This document shows, piece after piece, positions 8,977 to 16,591 of a stretch of DNA of 22,386 nt. Numbering within the stretch: position 1 is the first letter of the stretch; each line of letters begins with the position of its first letter. The DNA is taken from positions 1 to 22,386 of the forward strand of contig JBAZLD010000019.1 in the NCBI GenBank assembly GCA_041650475.1, written 5' to 3'. The translations under genes and the position numbers were made by a program. The notes under the pieces were generated by a model. It did no database searches. It was not told where the DNA came from and worked only from the letters and a program-made list of their open reading frames with translations. This stretch comes from JAIPGX01 sp041650475 (GTDB lineage Bacteria; Babelota; Babeliae; Babelales; UASB340).

Positions 8977-9013
8977 AAAAAATTCACTCAAAAAGTTTAA
9001 AACCCCAACCAAA

Positions 9014-9042
9014 TTTATACTTAAAACGAAAAAAAATCGTAA
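9014..9042 (-). promoter_or_regulatory. Candidate promoter for the four-gene exported-protein cassette
   Basis: On the minus strand TTACGA (9037-9042) is followed after 17 bases by TATAAA (9014-9019). The predicted start lies about 30 bases upstream of the ATG at 8976, and no other gene lies between. It supports the shorter start of the 379-aa protein, because the alternative TTG at 9063 would be upstream of this promoter. Confidence 0.4.
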
Positions 9043-9112
9043 CATATGATAAAAAAATTGCAATAAAAATCAATAAAAATCAACTTATTTTAATTCAAAA
9101 ACACATTTTTTA

Positions 9113-9144
9113 GCGCTGGGCGAAGCACCGCTGGTGCCCAACGC
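9113..9144. repeat. GC-rich palindromic element between divergent promoters
   Basis: GCGCTGGGC (9113-9121) can pair imperfectly with GCCCAACGC (9136-9144). An inner hairpin GCACC-GCT-GGTGC (9125-9137) is perfect. About three quarters of the bases are G or C in otherwise AT-rich surroundings. Neither strand has a T-run directly after the stem, so it does not look like an intrinsic terminator. It resembles a REP-type extragenic palindrome. Confidence 0.7.
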
Positions 9145-9173
9145 AATAAAATATTGAATTTTTGCTTTTTTTA

Positions 9174-9202
9174 TTGTCAAAAAGCACTTTTTCCCATATA
9201 AT
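9174..9202 (+). promoter_or_regulatory. Sigma70-like promoter of uvrA
   Basis: TTGTCA (9174-9179), a 17-base spacer and a perfect TATAAT (9197-9202) lie 40 bases before the uvrA ATG. GGGGG at 9227-9231 is the only purine-rich ribosome-site candidate, 11 bases from the start codon. I see no SOS (LexA) box by eye. Confidence 0.65.
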
Positions 9203-9242
9203 ACTATTATAAAATTTTAAAAAAACGGGGGTTAAAACTATC

Positions 9243-11792
9243 ATGAAAAACAAAAAACTTGCAAATTTTATTAATAAAGAAAATTCTATAATCAATATAA
9301 TTGGAGCCAAAGAACACAATTTAAAATCAGTTGATGTTCAAATTCCTAAAAATAGTCTTGTTATAATCACAGGACCTTCAGGTTCAGGAAAAAGTTCTTT
9401 AGCTTTAGATACTATTTATGCTGAAGGTAAAAGGCGTTACGTTGAATCTCTTTCTTCTTATGCTCGCCAGTTTTTAGGTGTAAGCAAAAGACCTAATGTA
9501 GAAAAAATAGAAGGTTTATGTCCTGCGATAGCCATTGAACAAAAAACTGTAGGTTATAATCCACGATCTACCGTTGGTACAATAACAGAGATTTATGATT
9601 ATTTACGAGTACTTTTTGCACGAATTGGCACGCCGCATTGCCCTTCTTGCCAGATGCCAATAAAAGCAGAATCCCCTGAAAATATCACAAATATGCTTTT
9701 GCAAAATTTTAAAGATCAAAATATAACAATTGGAGCACCCATAGCTATAGAAAAAAAGGGAGAATTCAAAAAAGAATTATTAAATTTTTTCAATTCAGGT
9801 TTTTATAGATTTTTAATTGATGGCAAAACATACAGATTTGCAGATATAAAAGAAATAGAAAATTTAAATCTTAAGAAAACTTATACTCACAATATTAGTA
9901 TTTTAATTGATAATTTAACTGTACAACAAGAAGAAGTGCAAAGATTGCAAGAAGCAATAGAAAAAGCATTTTTGGCCAATGGTGGTCTTTGTAATATTAC
10001 AAACCAGGATAATAACACAACTACATACTCAAGCAAAAGAATTTGTTTGAACTGCGTGCGATCTTTTCCTGAGTTAGAACCAAGATTTTTTTCTTTTAAT
10101 TCCCCCATTGGTGCATGTCCAGAATGCCATGGTCTTGGTTTTACATTTCAAGAAGCATATTTAGAATATTACTTTAAAAATCAAAAAGAAAAAATTTGCG
10201 AAAGTTGTACTGGCAAAAGATTAAAAGAAGAAGCTTTAGCAGTTACAATAAATAAAAAAAATATTTATGAAATTTCGTGCTTATCAATAGAAAAGGCACT
10301 AGAATTCTTTAATAATTTAAAATTAAACGGGCATGATCAAAAAATAGCAGAATCTTTATTAAGGGAAATTATTAGCAGATTAACTTTTTTACAAAACGTT
10401 GGTCTTTCTTATTTAACTCTATCAAGAATGGCAAGAACTCTTTCTGGTGGTGAAGGCCAAAGAATCAGGCTTGCAACACAAATTGGTTCTGCATTAAGTG
10501 GCGTAATTTATATTTTAGATGAACCAAGTATTGGCTTACATCAAAAAGATAATGATCGATTAATAGATACACTTAAAACATTAAAAAATTTAGGAAATAC
10601 AGTTCTAGTAGTAGAACATGATATGGATACAATTAAAAATGCTGATTATTTAATAGATGTTGGTCCAGGGGCTGGAGTTTTAGGTGGAAAAATTACAGCA
10701 TGTGGCACGCCAAAAGAATTATCACAAAACTCAAATTCTTTAACTGGAAAATATATTTCGGGCGAATTACAAATTAAAACACCAGAACATAGACGCAAGC
10801 CATTATCATTTTTAACAATCAAAAATGCAACTGCAAATAATTTAAAAAATATTGATGTTGATATTCCATTAGGAATATTAAGCGCCATTTGTGGTGTATC
10901 GGGATCTGGAAAAAGTAGTCTTATAATCCAAACCCTTGCTCCGGCATTGCAAAATTATTTTGCAAAAGGTTATGCAATTTGCAAAAATGCAGATGAACTT
11001 TTAGGTATTCAACAATTATCTAATTTTGTTCTCGTAGATCAAAGCCCAATTGGCAAAACACCAAGATCTAACCCTGCAACTTATTTGGGAATTTTTGACG
11101 ATATTAGATATCTTTATGCAAATTTACCTGAAAGTATTGCTCGGGGTTACAACCCGGGAAGATTCAGTTTTAATGTTTCTAACGGCCGTTGTTTTGAATG
11201 TAGTGGCGAAGGTTTTTTAAAAATCTCGATGCATTTTTTAGAAGATGTAATAATCAGATGTAAATCATGTAAAGGTCAAAAATATAATCAACAAACTTTA
11301 GAAATAAAATATATAAATAAAAATATTTCACAAATTTTAGACATGACAGTTTTACAAGCATTAGATTTTTTTAAAAATCATACACAAATTCACAAAAAAT
11401 TAGATCTTTTATGTCAAGTCGGTCTTGATTATATAAAACTAGGTCAACCATCAACCACTCTTTCTGGTGGTGAGGCACAAAGAATAAAATTGGTAAATGA
11501 ACTTTCTAAGCGCGGCAAAAACACAATGTATATTCTAGATGAACCTACAACCGGTTTACATAATTGTGATATAGAAAAGCTTTTATTAGTTTTAAATAAA
11601 TTAGTAAATCGCGGAAATTCTGTTGTTGTAATTGAACACAATTTAGATGTTTTAAAATCTGCAGATTATCTTATTGAAATTGGTCCTGAAGGTGGAGACA
11701 AAGGTGGTTATGTTACTGCAACTGGTACACCTGAACGGGTTAGCAAACACAAACAAAGCATCACTGGACAATATTTAAAAAATCAACTTTAA
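9243..11792 (+). CDS. uvrA: Excinuclease ABC subunit A (UvrA), shortened form, 849 aa
   Basis: UvrA dimer finds helix-distorting DNA lesions and loads UvrB in nucleotide excision repair. Both ABC ATPase modules are intact. Walker A motifs are GPSGSGKS (44-51) and GVSGSGKS (551-558). Signatures are LSGGEGQR (400-407) and LSGGEAQR (740-747). Walker B motifs are VIYILDEPS (421-429) and MYILDEPTT (762-770). Zinc ligands are Cys268, 271, 292 and 295 in the first module and Cys650, 653, 673 and 676 in the second. The C-terminus GTPERVSKHKQSITGQYLK is normal, so the 3' end is complete. The usual length is about 940 aa. The missing part is internal: after GACPECHGLG (290-299) only about 20 residues lead to CESCTGKRL (319-327), where E. 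coli UvrA has about 100. The frame is continuous. Divergent from the exported-protein cassette and convergent with the beta-solenoid gene. Confidence 0.98.
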   Translation: MKNKKLANFINKENSIINIIGAKEHNLKSVDVQIPKNSLVIITGPSGSGKSSLALDTIYAEGKRRYVESLSSYARQFLGVSKRPNVEKIEGLCPAIAIEQKTVGYNPRSTVGTITEIYDYLRVLFARIGTPHCPSCQMPIKAESPENITNMLLQNFKDQNITIGAPIAIEKKGEFKKELLNFFNSGFYRFLIDGKTYRFADIKEIENLNLKKTYTHNISILIDNLTVQQEEVQRLQEAIEKAFLANGGLCNITNQDNNTTTYSSKRICLNCVRSFPELEPRFFSFNSPIGACPECHGLGFTFQEAYLEYYFKNQKEKICESCTGKRLKEEALAVTINKKNIYEISCLSIEKALEFFNNLKLNGHDQKIAESLLREIISRLTFLQNVGLSYLTLSRMARTLSGGEGQRIRLATQIGSALSGVIYILDEPSIGLHQKDNDRLIDTLKTLKNLGNTVLVVEHDMDTIKNADYLIDVGPGAGVLGGKITACGTPKELSQNSNSLTGKYISGELQIKTPEHRRKPLSFLTIKNATANNLKNIDVDIPLGILSAICGVSGSGKSSLIIQTLAPALQNYFAKGYAICKNADELLGIQQLSNFVLVDQSPIGKTPRSNPATYLGIFDDIRYLYANLPESIARGYNPGRFSFNVSNGRCFECSGEGFLKISMHFLEDVIIRCKSCKGQKYNQQTLEIKYINKNISQILDMTVLQALDFFKNHTQIHKKLDLLCQVGLDYIKLGQPSTTLSGGEAQRIKLVNELSKRGKNTMYILDEPTTGLHNCDIEKLLLVLNKLVNRGNSVVVIEHNLDVLKSADYLIEIGPEGGDKGGYVTATGTPERVSKHKQSITGQYLKNQL

Positions 11793-11827
11793 CAAGATAA
11801 AAATTACATTTAAATTATAAAATTTAT

Positions 11828-11846
11828 CGGCATTCAAGAAATGCCG
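11828..11846. other. Stem-loop downstream of uvrA
   Basis: CGGCATT (11828-11834) pairs perfectly with AATGCCG (11840-11846) around a five-base loop, extendable by a wobble and one more pair. It has no T-run, so it probably protects the mRNA 3' end or assists the terminator that follows. Confidence 0.6.
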
Positions 11847-11850
11847 GTAC

Positions 11851-11890
11851 AAAAAAAAGGCCCAGCAAAATTTGCTGAGCCTTTTTTTAT
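11851..11890. terminator. Bidirectional intrinsic terminator between uvrA and the convergent solenoid gene
   Basis: A run of eight A (11851-11858), then a stem GGC-CAGCA (11859-11867, one mismatch) pairing with TGCTG-GCC (11873-11881), then seven T (11882-11888). Read on either strand the stem is followed by U, so it can stop both uvrA and the gene ending at 11908. Confidence 0.88.
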
Positions 11891-11907
11891 TTTTGTGTTT
11901 TTATCTA

Positions 11908-13428
11908 TTACGCAGGACTAGTTACTGCATTATCATAAATTAGAACACCAGATTTCAATTCAATATTAGCAGCAGGCATTATTGCAATATTAACATCATT
12001 TGTAGCTGTTCCATCACCAAAACAAACAGCTTGAGAAGTGCTACTTGCAGCACCAGTTCCATCTTGATTGTAGATATAATTCTTATGATCAAGCACTACT
12101 GTACCTTTTGTCAATCTTAAACCAGTTGTCGTTGAATGCAATGTTGCGCCGTCAAATTTTAACAAAGAAGATTCGTCAATCATTATTAAAAGATCTCTGG
12201 TTGCTCTTGTTGGAGCATAGCTAAATGTAGTACCAAGATCAAATAACAAGTTGCAATTAGAATCTATTGTGCTTCCAAAAGTTGTTTCATAAATAAATGC
12301 ATTTGTACCACGAATTGCTACGTCTTGTTCAAATTGAATTGTACCCATTGTAAAGCTATAATCGTAATCTAAGAATATTTCACAGTTTCTGAGTGTCATA
12401 GCACCATTTCTATGTGTACAATGTACGTTGCTATATCTAACGTCTTCTAATTTTAAATCCTGAATTATTAATCTACTGTCATCACCAATTACATTAATTC
12501 TGTCTAACCGGGATTGGAGTTTAAGCTCGTTACCAAATCCATTAAGAACCACATTTCCAGCAAAAGACCACGTTTGATTAAGATCTTCGTTATCTAAGAG
12601 CTCAATTATAGTACCATCATTGAATATAAATGCTGAATCTGTTCCTAAAGTTACGTTGCTTGGACTAAAGCCACGTAATACAACATTTGTTGTTGTTATT
12701 GTTGTAGAATCAGGAATAATTAATACACCTCCAGCAATTGCAAAATTAATTACATGTCCATTTCCATCTATTTGAGTTATATCTGCTGGAATTGTTAAAG
12801 TGTGATCCTCAGATAGATAAATATCACTATTTAATCTATACATAGTTCCAACTTGATGTATTTCTAAATCCTTTGCATTTCCTGTTCCCAAGCTTTGATA
12901 TGTTCTATTACCTAGATATTCGTAACCATGATCTATTGTTTCAAAATAACGATCGTGAAGCATTATGGCATTCGAATTATTCTTTATACCATATAGCAAA
13001 GCATTTGAGTTATTCTTTATTCCGTATAGTAAAGCATTACTGTTATTTTTTATTCCATAAACAAGAGCATTACTATTATTCTTTATACCGTAAACTAATG
13101 CATTACTATTATTCTTTATACCATATAACAATGCATTACTATTGTTTTGAATATCTTTTGTTACTGTGTAAACCAATTCTAATGGTGCTTCGTCATATGT
13201 AATTGGAGAAGTTCCATACGTTGCATTTAAATTATCTTCACCTAAATCTTTGAATATAGACCTACGATCCCAACCAGTAAGTGGGGTATCATGTTCCACA
13301 CTAGTTCCTGATTCAAGAACAATCGCAGAGCTTCTACTAGAAAATTCTACTGCAGCAAACATATCTAAAAACGTGATATTCAAGAGTATCACCAAGAATA
13401 TCAAAAAATTTTTTCTTATTTCTATCAT
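11908..13428 (-). CDS. Exported beta-solenoid-like surface protein with 11-residue repeats, 506 aa
   Basis: The start is the ATG at 13428 (MIEIRKNFLI), with AGAGAG directly upstream. A TTG at 13479 would overlap the preceding gene and break the signal peptide. The signal peptide ends near DMFAA (residue 26). Next comes the motif FSSRSSA (29-35), shared with the 1324-aa neighbour. Residues 95-154 hold five full copies and one partial copy of NNSNALLYGIK, an 11-residue period typical of hendecad coiled coils. The C-terminal 300 residues are short Asn/Gly/Thr/Asp-rich beta strands like a right-handed parallel beta-helix, including DGNGHVINF (221-229) and VVLRGF (249-254), and ending ELKSGVLIYDN. 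I see no outer-membrane barrel at the C-terminus. Probable role: stalk-and-solenoid surface or adhesion protein, by inference. Confidence 0.85.
   Translation of the reverse strand: MIEIRKNFLIFLVILLNITFLDMFAAVEFSSRSSAIVLESGTSVEHDTPLTGWDRRSIFKDLGEDNLNATYGTSPITYDEAPLELVYTVTKDIQNNSNALLYGIKNNSNALVYGIKNNSNALVYGIKNNSNALLYGIKNNSNALLYGIKNNSNAIMLHDRYFETIDHGYEYLGNRTYQSLGTGNAKDLEIHQVGTMYRLNSDIYLSEDHTLTIPADITQIDGNGHVINFAIAGGVLIIPDSTTITTTNVVLRGFSPSNVTLGTDSAFIFNDGTIIELLDNEDLNQTWSFAGNVVLNGFGNELKLQSRLDRINVIGDDSRLIIQDLKLEDVRYSNVHCTHRNGAMTLRNCEIFLDYDYSFTMGTIQFEQDVAIRGTNAFIYETTFGSTIDSNCNLLFDLGTTFSYAPTRATRDLLIMIDESSLLKFDGATLHSTTTGLRLTKGTVVLDHKNYIYNQDGTGAASSTSQAVCFGDGTATNDVNIAIMPAANIELKSGVLIYDNAVTSPA
12968..13146 (-). 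repeat. 33-bp tandem repeat, about 5.4 copies, coding
   Basis: Units start at 12968, 13001, 13034, 13067, 13100 and 13133, each opening with GCATT on the plus strand. The spacing is exactly 33 bases and there are a few substitutions per unit. On the minus strand each encodes NNSNAL(L/V)YGIK. Most changes are synonymous or swap Leu and Val. Confidence 0.95.
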
Positions 13429-13471
13429 ACTCTCTTTCCCTTTTAAAAAAATTAAAAAATTATTAATAAAA

Positions 13472-14452
13472 TTATCCAATATTTAAAGTTGCACCACTCT
13501 TTAATTCTACTGTTGCACCCGAAAGCACTTTTGTTGTTCCTGCTGAATTTTCTAAAGTTTCGCCACCTGTAATCACAACCCTGTTTTCAAAAAGCAACGT
13601 TCCTGCATCATTCAAATTCAAACCGGCACCAGCAATATCTACTGTACAACCATTAAAATGCAATATTCCATTATTATGAAAAGAATCAACATTAATATCC
13701 AAAGTCGTTCCGTGATCAAAAGACAAAATTGAACCACTTTCTACTGTTACTATAGAACCAGCAGCAAGAATTAAATCTTGTCCAACTCCTGTTACAACGT
13801 TTGTTCCATAAGTATTTAAAATGCCAGCAACAGAAAAATTACCACTTAATTCTATTAAAACATTCTCTAAATAAAGTTGGCTACTAGCATTTCCCCAGGT
13901 AATAGAACCTGTAGTAAAATTACGAAGTACAATATTGCTTAAAGTCAAAGTTAAATTGTTACTTATTGCCAAAACACCTCCATCAAAATCTAAAACATTT
14001 CCATCTCCAACAATTGAGGCATTATTATTTACAAAAGTAACAGTGCTACCACCAAGACTGAAGGATCCTGTTAAAACAAGAGAAAATCTATGAGCATCAA
14101 TATTTCCGCTTGCACCTATGCGAGCTCCATCTGCTAAATGCATATCACTTGCTAAAGTAGCTATACCAGTTGTATCCAATAGAATTGAATCACCAACAGG
14201 AACAGGCGTTTTAAAAGTTACAATACCACTATTGGGCATTGTAAAACCACCAAGCAACCAGGCAATACCATTATTTGTTATACCAACATCCTCTCCAGCG
14301 CCAAAAGTTTGATTTGTAGTATATATAGTTGCATCTGTGGCTGCAGCGGGCAAGCTGGCCGATCTTACACCAACAAAGCTCACACAAAAAACCAAAATCG
14401 ATAATCCTGCCAAAATTTTAAATTTACTTTTAAATTCCAAAAATCTATTCAT
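13472..14452 (-). CDS. Exported beta-solenoid-like protein, 326 aa
   Basis: Starts at the ATG at 14452 with GAGAG about ten bases upstream. The signal peptide runs to about residue 32 (LSILVFCVSFVGVRSA, likely cleavage after RSA). The whole mature protein is repeats of short beta strands separated by Gly/Asn turns, as in pectate-lyase-like parallel beta-helices. The block GDGNVLDFDGG (149-159) followed by LTLSNIVLRNF (169-179) matches a block in the 506-aa and 1324-aa neighbours. The C-terminus ELKSGATLNIG resembles the end of the 506-aa protein. No catalytic residues can be named, and a structural or adhesive role is more likely than an enzyme. It lies 43 bases upstream of the 506-aa gene, so the two are probably cotranscribed. 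Confidence 0.85.
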   Translation of the reverse strand: MNRFLEFKSKFKILAGLSILVFCVSFVGVRSASLPAAATDATIYTTNQTFGAGEDVGITNNGIAWLLGGFTMPNSGIVTFKTPVPVGDSILLDTTGIATLASDMHLADGARIGASGNIDAHRFSLVLTGSFSLGGSTVTFVNNNASIVGDGNVLDFDGGVLAISNNLTLTLSNIVLRNFTTGSITWGNASSQLYLENVLIELSGNFSVAGILNTYGTNVVTGVGQDLILAAGSIVTVESGSILSFDHGTTLDINVDSFHNNGILHFNGCTVDIAGAGLNLNDAGTLLFENRVVITGGETLENSAGTTKVLSGATVELKSGATLNIG

Positions 14453-14504
14453 ATTTATTTACTCTCACTTTTTAATTTTTTTAAAACTCCACTTACCAAT
14501 TTTT

Positions 14505-14530
14505 AAAAAAGGGCCATTGTATGGCCCTTA
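14505..14530 (-). terminator. Intrinsic terminator after the outer-membrane barrel gene
   Basis: A perfect stem GGGCCAT (14511-14517) / ATGGCCC (14521-14527) with loop TGT, extended by A-T pairs. On the minus strand it is followed by six T (14505-14510). It lies just after the stop at 14543 and separates the barrel gene from the 326-aa gene. Confidence 0.8.
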
Positions 14531-14542
14531 ATCATTTAAATA

Positions 14543-16531
14543 TTAGAACTCTGCCGCCAAACTTAAATTTCCAGAAATTGTAGATGGAACATTGATACCG
14601 GCAAAGACATAGTCAAAACCGATTCTTAATCTTGTTTGATAATCAAATTGGTAATCATATAATAAACCAATTTTATGAGCTATTTGATTTGTTCTGTCCT
14701 TCAATTTGTCAGCATCCCATTGATCTCTTGGTAATGCACCATCGACATAATCTTTCAAACGAGCTCTGAAGTCATAGAAAATATCCAAGAATGCACGTCT
14801 GAATATTAATTTTTCAAAAATATTACCAAGTCTTAAATTGAATTCAGCACCTGGTGTAATCTTTACACTCTTTACATTGTCAGCAAATGCTGCGATTGTT
14901 GAATCTGGATAGTTGGAGAATGAAGGTGAATACCCATTAGCATCTGGCGTAATAAATTTAACATGATCTCCAAGCGCCATCATGTCAGCCAATCTTTGAT
15001 TATCGCTAGTTACATAATCACTCGTTCCTCTTGATCCAGTCAAAATTTTTGGAACACGTTTATCAATATGTCCAGGAACTTTACAATCTACTTGCAACAT
15101 AATATGTGGATTGAAATAACTCTTTTGATGATTAAATAACATAGAAGTATAAAGTACTAATTCTGTAAAGCCACCATTGCCAAGAGTTGGTGCCCATAAT
15201 TTTTTGGTGTCAGCTTCTTTGGCTGTTGGCCATAAAACTTTAAAACCAAGCAAGAATTTTTCAAAATATCTTGATTCAGCTTGGAATGTTATGAATGTAG
15301 AAAGATCACCAATTCCTATGATGCTTGATTTTGGATAATAGGCCAATGTTGATGGTTTTGCGGCTAAAACAAAATTCAAATATTCTTGAAGATATACTTG
15401 GCTAGGAATGTCGTTCCAATCAAAATAATTCAAATTTTGAGCAACAGGAGGATTAGCGAAATTTCTATCTTCTATTTGCGTAAAACTTGCCGTTCCAAAA
15501 CCTATTGGTGAACTTACTTTTAATTTGTGAGATTTATATCCAATAGGCAATTGAAAACCTATGCAAATATCTTTACCCTTAAGATATCTTAAATAATCCA
15601 AAGACAACATATGTTCTTGTGATTTAGCATTAAACACAAGATTATTGTCAAATTTAAATCCACTTAAATATGCCTCACTAAGTTGGTCATTTCCCAATAA
15701 ATTATTCCATATTAAACTAGTTTCTAAACGTTTTGACAGTATTTCCTTTTCATTCAACTTTAATGCCAACAAAATATCGCTGAATTTAAAAGAGCTTTCA
15801 CCAAATTCTAAATTAGAAAGATTTTGCGAACTACCTTTTGAAGAAAAAGAATCAACTGCATAATCATATTTTGCGGTGACTTGGAAAAGGTCTTTTTTAT
15901 AATCCGCATACATCATATGAAATGGCCATGCAGGTATCTTATAAAGATCGGCATACATACCGTCTTTATAATCTTCTACAACTTCAATGCCTCTGACTGT
16001 TTTCCAATCAGCCATCAACTTTTCCCTTTTTTCTTCATTCTGCAATTTGGTCTGCAACATTGCTTTTTTTGCTGCTTTCCTACTTTGTTCAGCAGCCATG
16101 TCTTGCGCAGCCATCGTGTAAGCGCGTACCTGTCTTTTTTGGGCACGTTCTGCTTTTTCTTGCTTGTGCTTTTCGGCCATAATCGCCAATTTTTCTTTTT
16201 TGGTCTTTGGCTTCTTAACTGATTTTTTTTCTTTAGCTGATTTTTCTTTTTTAACTTTTGATTTTTTACAAGATTTGCATTTTTTTTCTTTTTTACTTTT
16301 AGTCTTTTCTTTACGCTCTTGACGCTTTAATTCTCGTGCTTTGCGTTTTTCTTCTCTTCGCTTTTTAGCTTCTAATTTTTTGCGTTCTCTACGTTCTTTT
16401 TTTGTCTCTTTTTTAGACACTGATTCTTGAGTCAAAGAATCTGATGGACTGTTTGCAACATCTGCTAATATCAGCGGCGCACAAAAAAGCACTGTCAAAA
16501 TGAGCAGTCCTGGTTTGAATTTTCTCATCAT
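14543..16531 (-). CDS. Outer-membrane beta-barrel protein with Lys/Arg-rich N-terminal segment, 662 aa
   Basis: The ATG at 16531 is preferred, with GGGAG seven bases upstream. A GTG two codons earlier is possible. The signal peptide is MMRKFKPGLLILTVLFCAPLILA. Residues about 38-135 are extremely basic (runs of KKERRERKK type, one CKSCKK pair) and probably form a charged helix or coiled coil. Residues about 135-170 are Ala/Gln/Lys-rich helix. From about residue 210 to the end the protein reads as alternating amphipathic strands rich in Tyr, Phe and Leu. The last residue is Phe in SGNLSLAAEF, the usual signal for BAM-dependent outer-membrane insertion. This indicates a diderm envelope. The family is not recognised beyond a barrel or porin-like protein. 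The gene lies between two GGGCC hairpins inside the solenoid-protein block. Confidence 0.85.
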   Translation of the reverse strand: MMRKFKPGLLILTVLFCAPLILADVANSPSDSLTQESVSKKETKKERRERKKLEAKKRREEKRKARELKRQERKEKTKSKKEKKCKSCKKSKVKKEKSAKEKKSVKKPKTKKEKLAIMAEKHKQEKAERAQKRQVRAYTMAAQDMAAEQSRKAAKKAMLQTKLQNEEKREKLMADWKTVRGIEVVEDYKDGMYADLYKIPAWPFHMMYADYKKDLFQVTAKYDYAVDSFSSKGSSQNLSNLEFGESSFKFSDILLALKLNEKEILSKRLETSLIWNNLLGNDQLSEAYLSGFKFDNNLVFNAKSQEHMLSLDYLRYLKGKDICIGFQLPIGYKSHKLKVSSPIGFGTASFTQIEDRNFANPPVAQNLNYFDWNDIPSQVYLQEYLNFVLAAKPSTLAYYPKSSIIGIGDLSTFITFQAESRYFEKFLLGFKVLWPTAKEADTKKLWAPTLGNGGFTELVLYTSMLFNHQKSYFNPHIMLQVDCKVPGHIDKRVPKILTGSRGTSDYVTSDNQRLADMMALGDHVKFITPDANGYSPSFSNYPDSTIAAFADNVKSVKITPGAEFNLRLGNIFEKLIFRRAFLDIFYDFRARLKDYVDGALPRDQWDADKLKDRTNQIAHKIGLLYDYQFDYQTRLRIGFDYVFAGINVPSTISGNLSLAAEF

Positions 16532-16562
16532 ATACACACTCCCTTTACTCTTTTTGAATTTG

Positions 16563-16583
16563 TAGGGCCCAAAATGGGCCCTA
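16563..16583. other. Strong stem-loop between two surface-protein genes
   Basis: TAGGGCCCA (16563-16571) and TGGGCCCTA (16575-16583) pair perfectly around AAA. It lies between the stop of the 1324-aa gene and the start of the barrel gene on the same strand. On the minus strand it is followed by ACAAATTC, not a T-run, so partial termination, processing or mRNA stabilisation is more likely than a full terminator. Confidence 0.75.
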
Positions 16584-16591
16584 TTTTAACA

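Noticed and set aside
8977..9063. N-terminal extension (TTG start) of the 379-aa protein
   Set aside because: It adds a second hydrophobic stretch before a good signal peptide and starts upstream of the likely promoter.
9110..9319. Possible 69-aa protein on the minus strand
   Set aside because: It runs over the uvrA start, its promoter and the GC-rich palindrome, has no ribosome site and has no protein-like composition.
10128..10199. Frameshift in uvrA explaining the short protein
   Set aside because: The frame is continuous and conserved motifs resume directly after the gap, so it is an in-frame loss.
12968..13146. Regularly spaced repeats reminiscent of a CRISPR array
   Set aside because: The units are head-to-tail with no spacers, lie in frame in a coding sequence and encode a peptide repeat. 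No cas gene is present.
12873..13202. 109-codon open frame opposite the tandem repeat
   Set aside because: It is the antisense shadow of the 33-bp repeat, which is a multiple of three and keeps all frames open. The minus-strand frame has a signal peptide and family similarity.
13429..13479. N-terminal extension (TTG start) of the 506-aa protein
   Set aside because: It overlaps the stop of the upstream gene, lacks a ribosome site and would bury the signal peptide. The ATG at 13428 has AGAGAG just upstream.
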